Assembly: GCA_944472135.2 (NCBI GenBank)
Contig: OX235263.1
Location: forward strand, 85,902,721 to 85,966,720
Reading direction: 5' to 3'
Origin: Trichobilharzia regenti
Taxonomy: Eukaryota; Platyhelminthes; Trematoda; Strigeidida; Schistosomatidae
Length of the DNA: 64,000 nucleotides
The position numbers and the translations under genes were made by a program. Below the pieces are notes generated by a model, which had not been told where the DNA came from, made no database searches, and was given only the letters and a program-made list of their open reading frames with translations. Of this stretch, positions 43,135-53,734 are shown one piece after another (position 1 is the stretch's first letter; every line of letters begins with the position of its first letter).

Positions 43135-43950
43135 ACAAGTTAGTCTCATCAACTCTAAATCTCTTCCAACATCATCCTATATCAAAGAAAGTAGTGCTTT
43201 GGTATGTAGAGCACATATCCTAGCCATTAACTCAACTGATAAACTTTCACAAACGCATCATTCCACTTGTAAAGATGAAACTTGAGCACTGGGGTCCTTC
43301 TTTTACTTTTTTATTTGTTGTGAAGTGAGAAGGGGAATTTTCTAGATGTTCGAGTCAGGTTTTAAATCAAATCTGCCGCATTTATTCACTGTTGATTCGA
43401 TACATAAAGCTTAGTGTATTATCAGTGTCTTCCTTCATCGTGCTATATAAGATTTTAGAACTGGTCCTCCATCCAAACTAGTTTTACGCTTGTGTGTGTG
43501 TGTGTAAGTGCATGAAGTGCTTTATCTGAACTATATTTCTACATTTATTACCATAATAGGGTCTATTATCTTTGAAAACCACGAGGTATTTAAATAAATA
43601 ATCAATGGCCCGTACATAAATTCTAATTTCATGAACAAACGTGAAACTAATGCAATTTTTACGACTGTTCACTAAGTACTCTGGAGGCCTGCTCAAACTA
43701 TTAGGCTACCTTGTTTTCCATTGAAAGTAATCCATCGAATATCCTCACTTATACTTCATTTTATCCACCTTTGTGTGTCCTTGAGGAGAAGCATCCGTAT
43801 TCGTAGATATTTTGAATGTCTTTAAACATGCCGCCTGATTTGATTCGAGGCGTGGAATACATTGGCAGATAGATCAGTTTTCAGAGTGAACAAAATTCCT
43901 TTGAGTGATGTACTGTAGATTTCTGTTTGGCTAGGCGAATCAAGGGCTAG
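43135..43950. other. No recognisable feature
   Basis: A short (TG)n run at 43492-43505. Otherwise nothing assigned. Confidence 0.35.
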
Positions 43951-43954
43951 ATGA

Positions 43955-44112
43955 AAGCGTGCTGAAAATGTTGTAACTCCGTTATCGATGGAATTTTATT
44001 TTGATAAAATCACACAGTGGAGTGTTATGCAGTAATATTTAATGGTGACGTTTTCAGCACATGATCATATCAAGTTACTCACTCACACAACTTTCTTGCT
44101 TCATGTACATAG
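43955..44112 (+). repeat. Solo terminal repeat of the second PLE lineage
   Basis: CACACAGTGGAGTGTTATGC, CATGATCATATCAAGTTACT and CACACAACTTTCTTGCTTCA match the left terminal region at 24080-24215. No PLE coding sequence is attached. Confidence 0.6.
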
Positions 44113-44142
44113 ATGAGGTCTAATCTTATTACTACTGAGCAT

Positions 44143-45328
44143 ATTGTACCATCTGACACGAGGAATAGAACAAAAACACCTCGCTTGAAGGAGGAGAGCA
44201 ATTAGTGGAATTCAATTATTTCTATCCGAATAATTTACAGATATTCTACGTATATGATAATAATTTTTTGTGCATGCTCTTAAATATCATTAAAACTGCC
44301 ATGACGAAAAATACGAGACATTTAATGACGCTAAAAACAAATCAGTCGTTTTGTAGTCAATTCCTACTTGTTGAATATTGCCACCTTTTGAAGTAAAGCT
44401 TACAAACAGTTTCATATGTAGTCATGATATTCACCATCTTCAATGTAAAGAAGCAGCATAAAGGTGAGAATCAATCAGTGTTTATTGTAACCGGGAGGTG
44501 TGGATGAACTACCGATCTTCTGATTCCTGCTTTTCTCACATTGAAGAGACACAGAAGACTGGCTGAGAAGGCCAGATTCGTTTCATCGTGTAAAATGCGA
44601 TGTCACTAGAAGTTACAGCTATTCATATACTTAGTTTACATAACGGATAAATTACTAACTAGTGTCAGATATAGGAACTATGTTCTAACAGGTTGACATG
44701 TACCATTAAAAATTCAATGACCTGATGCCTAATTCTCCCTCATAAGGGTCAAATATCTCGTTTACAGATCACGAAAATAATCGATCCTAATACATTTCGT
44801 CACGACCTAACACCTTTTCTCTTTCTCTGAATAAGTTTTTAGTTTAGGACAACTTTATGATACCTGACAGGTCACTGTAAACTCGGTGATCTTCAAACAT
44901 GCAACTCCTGGGGTAGACAAAATACTGTATTCGCTTCTGGACACCTAGTATGACAATCACCTGGTTATTGACACGCTAAATAGATCACGTTAACCCTAAC
45001 TCATATTATATCACACCCTTCTCAAACGGTATACTAGCTTAGCTTTGATATTTATTGGCTCGTAGATATTCCATCCCCAGATTTGATGATATATTCAAGA
45101 ATGACCTCCTTAAAAGACTGAGTATATTTAGAGGTTCTCCTTGGATTTTTGTTTCGTGTTGTAACCGTAGGTGAAGAATTTTTAGTCGTCGAAACTCTTA
45201 ACCTTTAAATAGCATCAAGCCAAACAAACACACCCACGTACACACTAGAATTGATTTATTACTGTAGAGTAGTTTTCTACAGTCACTCATTTGGCGTCGT
45301 TATACTTCACGAAACATTAAAAGGAAAC
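44143..45328 (+). repeat. Unclassified ~1.2-kb repeat, copy 1
   Basis: Matches 48836-50688 (after removing an insertion). Blocks alternate: 44143-44236 is diverged, 44237-44475 nearly identical, 44476-44605 diverged, 44606-45328 nearly identical. The shared right edge is ACATTAAAAGGAAACTAT. No coding frame is conserved between the copies; a small hairpin CTGTAGA/TCTACAG lies near 45270. Class unknown. Confidence 0.8.
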
Positions 45329-46430
45329 TATCAGACGGTATCAGACAGTTTTCTCGTCCCGGTTGACAAGTGGTCAGTTGTGATTAACCAGGTATTTGGA
45401 GTAAACACAGGAGTCAGACAAGGGTGATTATTATCACCAGTGATATTCTTAATTGTGGTAGACTGGATTATGCGTCAGACAGTGGGAAACGAGAAGACAC
45501 GGATATCCTGGACCGACCGACGTAAAGAACCTAGAAGACCTGGATTTCGCGCGTGGATGATTTATGTTTGATGTCACACAAAATCGAAGACTTACAAGCG
45601 AAAACCGACAAACTGGTCGGAGAAGCAGCCGGCGAAGACAGGACTCCAGGTGAACATAGACAAGACGGAGGTTATGAAAATAACCAACCAACCAACCAAC
45701 AACAACACCAGCAACATCCAGAGCCAATCACTACCAACGGGAGGGATTTGAAAGACGTTACTTCATTCACTTATCATCTAGGGAGCATTGTCTCAGCTAC
45801 AGGAGGAGCGGACGAGGATGTCAAATCGAGAATCGGGAAGGCGAGAAACACGTTCATCAACCTGAAACCAATCTGGAAATCTTCGTCACTCAGTATCAAC
45901 AACAAAATTCGGTAGGATTTTCAATACAAACTACGTCAAGTCAGTCAGTTCTTCTATACGGATCAGAAACTTGGGGGGGGGCGGGTCACAAAGAATATTT
46001 CCAACAGCCTGTTGCAGATCTTTATCAACAACTAACTGTCTTTACTCTATACTGAAGATCACTCAGATGGCTGGGCCGGAAAGAATCACTACCAACAAGA
46101 AACTATGGGCACTAACAAACAAAACGAGAACCAATCGCCAACCAACAAACATGCAGGAGAAAGTGGATTGAGATGGATCGGACACTTGCTGAGGAGGCCG
46201 CTGGGTGACATCGCGCGCGCGTCAGGCCATCACTCGAGTGGAACCCGAAAGGGAAATGGCGAGTGGGCCGTCGGTGCAAGGGTGACATGGAAGAGATCGT
46301 GTGAAGAGGAGTTGAAACAGTATGGACTGACATGGATGCAGGTGAAAAGTACAGCGGAAGACAGAAGGAATTGGAGACGTTCAGTTGAAGCCCTATGTTT
46401 CACTAGGAACCCAAGGGAATAATAATAATC
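45329..46430 (+). mobile_element. RTE-B element, RT end to 3' tail, frame-broken
   Basis: Pieces read VFGVNTGVRQG..LSPVIF (RT motif), a post-RT segment with DVTSFTYHLGSIVSATGGAD and IGKARNTFINLKPIWKSS, then LRWIGHLLRRP, GTRKGNGEWAVGARVTWKRS and LTWMQVKSTAEDRRNWRRSV, EALCFTRNPRE, stop, and an AATAATAAT tail at 46422-46430. This is the RTE-type C-terminal layout. At least three frame changes. It begins exactly at the right edge of the 1.2-kb repeat. Confidence 0.8.
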
Positions 46431-46479
46431 GAACTTTCTAATGAGGGCTAGTTTTTCTCAAGTATTCATTTGCTGGGAT

Positions 46480-46830
46480 TCGAATGAATTCTAGGTAGAT
46501 AAAGAAAATGGTATCGGTTGTAGTGCCATTGAAAACCAAGGACCACTAGAGAGGTGTTCCACTCTTTCTTGGTACTCTTCAGAAGAATGGACGTATGACA
46601 CTATCGTGGATCATACCTACAACCTTCAGATCACAAGGTGACCCAGTTCTTACACCATTCTGCTACTGGAAAGTGATCCAATACCACGCGAATGCTAACT
46701 TCGTCCAATCCAATACTCATATGTAACTGACTATATTGTAATGTTGCCCGTAGATTTGAGGAGATTTCGCAACCACTCGCGTACCCCAATTCAGGTGTGA
46801 GGACAAATACTCGTAGATGACATTGGTTGA
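46480..46830 (-). repeat. TS1 short element
   Basis: Minus strand: tail, hammerhead relic CTGAAGAGTACC with C3 kept, head and leader. Stem arms are decayed. Confidence 0.6.
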
Positions 46831-46919
46831 AAGAGTGATATCAAAGTAATGTATGTTTGTGACATTCAACCTGGTGAGCAAAGCTATGTTTAGTGTGGAA
46901 TAATGGAATGAGAGAAGAA

Positions 46920-47310
46920 GTCGTCAAATGTTAGTTTGCAGAAATTTGATTCGTTCTAAGATCAATCACAGATTGGCATCAGTTTCAAATCCCACAAAAA
47001 GCAGAGAGTATTGGACAGTTGTTTCTACCTATGTCTTGAATCTTCAGCAATACGAATACATGACCTCCATTGGGTTGGAAATTAGTACCTTGAGGTTAGG
47101 AGGCGAGTGGGTTTGAATTCAATGAACTGTCTATGAATTTAGACTTCTGACGACTCGTGACATATATATATATATATATATATCGCCATTGCTAGCCAAT
47201 GTTATCGGCTAGTATTTGTCCTCAAACACCTCATGGGTTGAACCCCACTGTTCATGATTTTTCACTAAGACTTTAGACAACTCAGTCGCTAGTGAAAATC
47301 AGATTAGTTT
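46920..47310 (-). repeat. TS1 element with the most intact hammerhead core
   Basis: On the minus strand the segment 47003-47056 has stem I arms GTATTG and CAATAC (47048-47053 and 47008-47013), core CTGAAGA (complement of 47041-47047), GAAA (complement of 47022-47025), a short stem III ACAACTGT and C at the cleavage position. Stem II is weak. The head is decayed and a short (TA)n run at 47162-47183 interrupts the leader. Confidence 0.68.
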
Positions 47311-47314
47311 TTAT

Positions 47315-48300
47315 TCTTATATTTGTCTATTCATTCTGCCTTCTATCAGTTCGTAGCGGCCCCATTCATTTCTGTTGACCACATAATCACAGTTTTGTTT
47401 TTCACGCATAAAGTTACATCTAAACAAGGTAGGAAAAAATGCTACGGAAATTAAAAAAGTAGAAATATGCACAAAATTGTGATTGTTCAAGTTACGCACT
47501 GCAAAAATTACATACAATGGTATAAAATGATAAAGTGTTACTGAATCCTGCGTTCGTCTAACTTGACTAGACGGTGGTCCCAGAAAGCATCTTTGACACT
47601 AAGACAGAAAATTCTGACGGGAAAATACGACGACCAGAACGATGACAACAACAGAAATGGTAACAACCTTTATTAGACAGAAAAAATGGTATAAGGTATT
47701 TGCAGAACCTCAGAAAATGAAGCCATATATAGAAAAATCAAAGCAGTCATCTTATCATCACATGCACAAATTATGATTTCATGGCTAAAAATGAATCTTG
47801 TTTGTTGTAATATTGATAGAAATAGACGAAAAGAGGAAATGTATAAAAACTATGATAAATGAAATCTTACTCAGGAAAGAAGAATAATAATTTTGAGATT
47901 AACGAGCATTAAATGAAACTCAGGGAATTCATAAAGAACAAATCGATTTCCACTAATGCGAAGCATTTAGACCCATTTTGCGAACAGTTCCCACCGGTTA
48001 GTTTATGGTATCTTGACAGTGTTAACCGAAACAGTCTGCACCTCACTACTCAAATCAATAATCAAAAGTTTTATGGGTTGATACAATATTTCGATTTGAC
48101 AAATTCTAACTCTTCTACAACCTGATTCTTTGTAGACTAACTTTGCCTGTTGAAGAAGGCGATGGATCGGCTATCTCAACATGTGTTCTAGTGGTCGTCA
48201 TTTTGATCTATACAGCTTCATAAGTCCTAATCCTAACTCAAACGTACAATTTGACTTTTACTTCTTACCGAATGTTTAAAAATTAGCCTCATTATTACTG
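47315..48300. other. No recognisable feature
   Basis: AT-rich. Frames are short and without family signature. Confidence 0.35.
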
Positions 48301-48304
48301 ACCA

Positions 48305-48832
48305 CATTACACTATCTTATGATGAAGAAAATGGAGACGGATCCGTTGCTCACTGAGGAGGCCATCTAGTGACTTAACGCATAAGCCAGGTACCTGAGTT
48401 GAAAGCGACTTGAGCATGGGTTCAGGGTAACGTGGAGTAAATAGTATGAAGATGAAACAATTGCTTGGGTTAGACTGTTGGAGGCAGCCGGCAGGAAGCA
48501 CTGGTTGACCTAATTTTCATCCCAGTTGGCACTCGTCAGTAAGGCGTGTCTGAAACCCTTCTTCGGTTTGAACCCACGTCACCTAGTGATGCAGTCAGAG
48601 ACGTTACCGTTGAGCTATTCGGGCACACGATTGACCCCCTGTGGCAATATATTGGATAGGACTAGACATATTACACTCGCCACTGGCTAGTGTTCAATCA
48701 AAAGTAAGTGCTTGTGGGCAAACATAAAGTCAGCTGAGGAAGACTACAGGAAACGGGATGAAATTAAGATGGGTTGTTGAAGATACATTGTCCACTCGGA
48801 ACCAAGGGGATAATCATTATAATATAATAACA
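48305..48832 (+). mobile_element. RTE-B 3' end interrupted by a SINE
   Basis: GATGAAGAAAATGGAGACGG, ATCCGTTGCTCACTGAGGAG, CGACTTGAGCATGGG and GGCAGGAAGCACTGGTTGAC correspond to the 46.1-46.4 kb C-terminus. The end at 48770-48832 (GTTGAAGATACATTGTCCAC, ATAATATAATAAC) is separated from it by the SINE at 48520-48700. Confidence 0.6.
48515..48700 (-). repeat. TS5 tRNA-headed SINE with hammerhead-like end
   Basis: Minus strand: head CCCGAATAGCTCAACGGTAA, B box GTGGGTTCAAACC, then TACTGACGAGTGCCAACTGG and GATGAAAATTAGG at the 3' end (complement of 48515-48550). CTGACGAG and GAAA are both intact, and a stem II (GTGCC/GGGAT, one mismatch) is possible. The element ends at the RTE, so the 3' half of stem I is missing. 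Confidence 0.65.
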
Positions 48833-48835
48833 ATA

Positions 48836-50688
48836 TACCATTTTTACACGAGAGATAGAACATAAACCGCTCCGGGGAAAGAGGAGAACAACTGATGTAA
48901 TTTAATTATTTCCATCTGAATAATCTACAGATATTCTACGTATATGATAATAATTTTTTGTGCATGCTCTTAAATATCATTAAAACTGCCATGACGAAAA
49001 ATACGAGACATTTAATGACGCTAAAAACAAATCAGTCGTTTTGTAGTCAATTCCTACTTGTTGAATATTGCCACCTTTTGAAGTAAAGTTTACAAACAGT
49101 TTCATATGTAGTCATGATATTCACCATCTTCAATGTAAAGAAGCAGCATAAAGGTGAGAATCAATCTGTGTTCACTGTAACCACGGGGTGTGGATGAACA
49201 ACCGATCTCCCGACTGTTGATATTCTCACACTGAGGAGACACAAAATACTGACTGAGAAGGTGCGATTCATTTCATTGTGTCAAATGCGATCTCACTAGC
49301 AGTTACAGCTATTCATATACTTAGTTTACATAACGGATAAATTACTAACTAGTGTCAGATATAGGAACTATGTTCTAACAGGTTGACATGTACCATTGAA
49401 AATCCAATGGCCCGATGCCTAATTCTCCCTCATAAGGGTCAAATATCTCGTTTACAGATCACGAAAACAATCGATCTTAATACATTTCGTCACGACCTAA
49501 CACCTTTCCTCTTTCGCTGAATAAGTTTTTATTATTATATTTGTTTTTTATTATATCCTTCAATTCCTGGAGGAACATAGGGCTTCAGCCGCTCGTCTCC
49601 ACTGCGTTCGGTTTTCTGCCAACTTTTTCACCCCACTCCAAGTCTGCTCACATGATTTCCTCTCCTCTTCACATGACCTCCTCCAAGTCACCCTTGGACG
49701 ACCAACTCGCCGATTCACTTTCAGGTTCCAGTCGAGCGATGGCTTGTCTAGTGATGTTACTTGATGGTTTCCTCAGAGTATGGCCAGTCCATCTCCATTT
49801 CTTCCCGCCTATTGGTTGCATAATCGGTTCCTGGTTGGTTCGCTCCCAGAGATTCCTCCCTGTTGGTGATCTTTTCTGGCCATCTGATATTGAGTATTGA
49901 GCGAAGACAACTGTTGCTGAAGGTCTGAGGTTTGTTTGAGATGCTCCTTATGACTCACCAAGTCTCTGATCCGTATAGAAGCACTGATTTTACACTGGAT
50001 TTCGTTGTTGTCTCTGGGTCCATTTTCAATGCTTCTGCTGAGATTCCATCTGGTCCTTCTGCTTTTCCGGTTTTCAGCAACTTGATTGCATCCAGGAAGT
50101 ATGATATCGTCGGAGGATCGATGTCCACTGGTAGTTCTGCTTCCGTTGTTGGTATTGTTGGGCGCGTTGTAGGTGGCGGTCGATTTAGAAGTCTTTTTAG
50201 TTTGGGACAACTTTATGATACCTGACAGGTCGCTGTAAACTCGGTGATCTTCAAACATGCAACTCCTGGGGTAGACAAAATACTGTATTCGCTTCTGGAC
50301 ACCTGGTATGGCAATCACCTGGTTATTGACACGCTAAATAGATCACGTAAACGCTAACTCATATTATATCACAACCTTCTCAAACGGTATACTAGCTTAG
50401 CTTTGATGTTTATTGGCTCGAAGATATTCCATCCCCAGATTTGATGATATATTCAAGAATGACCTCCTTAAAAGACTGAGTATATTTACAGGTTCTCCTT
50501 GGATTTTTGTTGTGTTGTAACCGTAGGTGAAGAATTTTTAGTCATCGAAACTCTTAACCTTTAAATAGCATCAAGCCAAACAAACACACCCACGTACACA
50601 CTAGAATTGATTTATTACTGTAGAGTAGTTTTCTACAGTCACTCATTTGGCGTCGTTATACTTCACGAAACATTAAAAGGAAACTATT
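48836..50688 (+). repeat. Unclassified ~1.2-kb repeat, copy 2 (with insertion)
   Basis: Second copy of the unit at 44143-45328, about 4.69 kb downstream in direct orientation. It is interrupted at 49531-50193 by an RTE derivative. After the shared right edge GGAAACTAT (50688) the sequences differ completely. Confidence 0.82.
49531..50193 (-). mobile_element. Internally deleted RTE-B insertion
   Basis: A 663-bp minus-strand insertion in repeat copy 2. The undisturbed site is visible in copy 1 (AATAAGTTTTTAGTTTAGG). A run of five T is present on both sides, giving a target duplication of about 5 bp. The minus strand reads LKTGKAEGPDGISAEALKMD (start of the RT) fused directly to KSSVKSVLLYGSETW (post-RT), so the whole RT palm is deleted. 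The C-terminal region and an AATAAT tail at the left end follow. Confidence 0.85.
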
Positions 50689-50689
50689 T

Positions 50690-50990
50690 TAATCTTGATC
50701 TTTAACTACAAAACTTTCTCTTTTCTCTCTTTCCTATTTTATCATTGGTAGTCGTTTTTGGTTAAGTGTTAATGTGCACATTTTCTAAATTTCTTAAATA
50801 CTTCGGTACCAATCGGTTCTATTGCTGTTGATTAGCCGTTTTTACTCTTATTGATTTCCTCGTTCATTAGTTAAGTAGGCGCAGGATGTCACTTAATGAG
50901 GTTGTGAAACTTTATTTATTGATATTGTTCAGACATCGGTTAGGCATTTCGATTCACTACGTTCTTTGAAAGGCTGTGTAAGCTAAAACA
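50690..50990. other. No recognisable feature
   Basis: T-rich sequence, nothing assigned. Confidence 0.3.
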
Positions 50991-50994
50991 GGTA

Positions 50995-51265
50995 GTAGAC
51001 TGGAAAAGAGTTGGTAATAAGTTAAAATTCATGGACTGGCCACTGAATCGTAACTCATGGTCTGAATGGTATACGAGCTTGCCTTGTAAAAGGAAGGTTT
51101 TGGGTTCGAACCCCCACTGTGGTTTGGGTGCGTACTGCCGAGGATTCTCGAAGTAGGCTGACGAAACAGCTAGCTGTCCAGTAATGCCTGATGGTTTTTA
51201 ATGCTTCTCTAACTGATACCAGTTTGTGGTCAAACTTGTAAAATAAATCTAATCATTACAAGTTA
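50995..51265 (+). repeat. TS1 short element
   Basis: Leader, head with B box GGGTTCGAACCCCC, hammerhead-like segment GTACTG then CCGAGGA (position 4 C), GACGAAAC, CTGTCCAGTA, tail. Confidence 0.7.
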
Positions 51266-51269
51266 ACTC

Positions 51270-51740
51270 TAGAAAGTTAATAAATGGTCGAAAAAAGTGA
51301 AGGTATCAATCCATCTCTGAGGTTTTAAGAATCAATGATTAGCGACTGTCCTATCCTTTTTTTATCATTCACCGCTGTCCATATAAACATTCTCTATCCT
51401 GCTCATTTTTGTCTAATAAAAGTTCCATTGGATTTTTCTTCTTTTGGCGTTTGTCCTTTTATCTTGAAGTGTAGTAATTGCAATTTTAATAGAATTCAGA
51501 GCTACGTTTTATATTGATAATATTGTTGGTCCAGTTTGTTTGATAACGTTATTTTCTTTTCAAAGTTTGTACATTAAAAAGCCTTTTGCTTACTGCGTTA
51601 CCCTGTAATTATGCCACTTAGTTTGTTTATTCTCAAAAGCATGTTTTTTCTTCGGTGATGATTACTAGCTATGTTCCCGTAGGTACTTTTTGTATATATT
51701 ACAAAGATCTCAGAGCAGTATTCATTCATTGTAAATAAGG
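51270..51740. other. No recognisable feature
   Basis: T-rich sequence. The 60-codon frame at 51335 has no recognisable domain. Confidence 0.35.
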
Positions 51741-51744
51741 ATAA

Positions 51745-52560
51745 CATACCGCTTTTTACCATCTCAATGTGTATTTACCAGTTAAATTGTTCGTCTGGAG
51801 CTAATTATATCGGCCGTACGTAACATCAAGTCCTTAAACGTATTCTGGAACATTGTCCAGCTTGGTTAACCAGTCAGAGGAGAAAAGAAGAATACTAGAA
51901 GCGCCATTCTCGAACACCTTACCAACTTTATACATTGAGCAACCCTCAATATCGTACGAAAGGACTTCGAATACGCCATCTGCACATAGCTGAATCATTG
52001 GCTATTTGGGATCTGACACCGGACCTCTGCACTCAAAATGCACTACATTCATTCTTTCATCCTACCAGGAACAGAGTAACGCTCATACTATAATTTGGCT
52101 TTTTATATTATACAAGTTTACTATTATTATTGTTATCATTGTCTTATTATCATTAATATTCTCATCATCCATATTTTATTATCACTCTATTACTGTTTAT
52201 TAATAACACTGCATTTTCATACAGACTTTATATAAAAACACTTTATCGTCTTTTCACTAGTTCCTGTCCCCTCTGCGCAATTATAATGATTAGTCATTTT
52301 CTCACACCTATTACGTCATGCAGACTTCTGGCTCTTATCTAACTTCCATTTAGTCACCCCATCTTGGTGACATCCTATCTTACGTAATACCCTTTTTGAT
52401 GACAAATTTCATCAGTATCCGACTGGTCTTATGAATTCTTTACTAAACATAATTACGATTGTACATCATACATACATGAAAATGAATCGTCGAAAAGCGA
52501 AAATTGTCTTCGCCGTTCACGTCTTTTGCTCATTATAGACCATTTTAAAGGTAATGCAAT
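51745..52560 (+). mobile_element. PLE nuclease and 3' UTR, decayed
   Basis: Reads CVYQLNCSSGANYIGRT (GIY-YIG: QLNC, YIGR), stop, VLKRILEHCPAWLTSQRR, then RIRHLHIAESLAIWDLTPDL and the UTR. The UTR holds GAATCGTCGAAAAGCG near 52480, parallel to the GAATTCGCCGAAAAGAG of the 42.7-43.1 kb UTR. Confidence 0.7.
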
Positions 52561-52564
52561 AACA

Positions 52565-53125
52565 ATCAATAATGGTGATGTACAATATCTTTGTTCCTAT
52601 TGAAACAGTTTATATAGACTACAGAGATCTCAGAAAGAGTTTTTTCAACTGACGTAATAAGAAAAGTAGTACTGTTAGGTTCCACATTATTCTGTTCAAA
52701 GCACAGTGTAATTTTCTACGGTGCATATTTTATCTTTCATTTTTCCCCGTAATAATCGTCAGTAGACCAAAAATCTAAAAACGTTCATTTATATGTATAT
52801 ATGCGCTGTAATTTATCGCTGAATTCATGTGTCATCGGATTGTGACTGAGAATCTGAAAAGCCTTGTTTCAGTCTATAGTGGAATCATAGGTGCTCATTA
52901 TTGAAGAATCTCAAAATGTCGAGAAACGCCTGTCTTCTACTTCCTTCTCTTAAGTACTTCTCTTATATATACCGACTAGAGATGAAGTCTGACTTGAGTT
53001 CAATCAATTCGCCACAAACAAACCTTTGAAAGTTAATCAGTTGGTCATTAGTGGCTGACTACTAGATGGTCTTCGTGGAGTTGTGATGAGAAGTCATATC
53101 CAATTTTTCCAACATGTATGCTATT
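52565..53125. other. No recognisable feature
   Basis: AT-rich, nothing assigned. Confidence 0.3.
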
Positions 53126-53389
53126 AAAGTTGACTATTGGTTGACCTCTCCCCACCGATAAGTGACTGAATAGCGAAATGATCGGTTGCTAACCTAAAGA
53201 TCCAGGCATGGATTCATGATTGGGTGAGTAGTGGGTACTAGGTTAAAACACTTGTCTACCGCTTTTTAGGTTTGATAGGTGCTCTAACTAGAATTGGCTC
53301 GTGAGGAAATGTGCTTTGAAGTTGGAAATGTAATCAAAAGTAGTGTACATTATGTTCTAGTTTAACTATATTTAGGTAGACAGCTGTAG

Positions 53390-53600
53390 AAGCCAGGCCT
53401 TTACTTATCGTGGTGTTGTATTTACGGGGTGGGAGTGCTAGCTTCATTCTCCCACCCAGCATTCCCTCTTTCCCTCGCTTTCTGTCGGTTAGTGCACCAG
53501 AAGCGATTTAAAAGTACATCGGCCAGGAATAGAACCAAGATCCCATGAACAGTTACCAAGCATTCTATGGTGACTGACAGTTTCCATTAATGTATTGTTC
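53390..53600 (-). repeat. TS3 SINE, degenerate
   Basis: The minus strand carries CATAGAATGCTTGGTAACTG, a B-box relic GGTTCTATTCCTGGCC and the body. Confidence 0.5.
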
Positions 53601-53734
53601 AGATTCATAATATTGTTTACTAATATTTATTATATAAATTACAAATAATTCTGCCAAATTCAAATTCATACATTCTGCCAACCTGTGTTGTTGTTTAGTT
53701 TCCTGTTATTGGTCATTGAGAAATACTATTACAA

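Noticed and set aside
44143..50688. CRISPR array or tandem gene cluster
   Set aside because: There are only two long copies, no short spaced repeats and no shared frame; the setting is eukaryotic.
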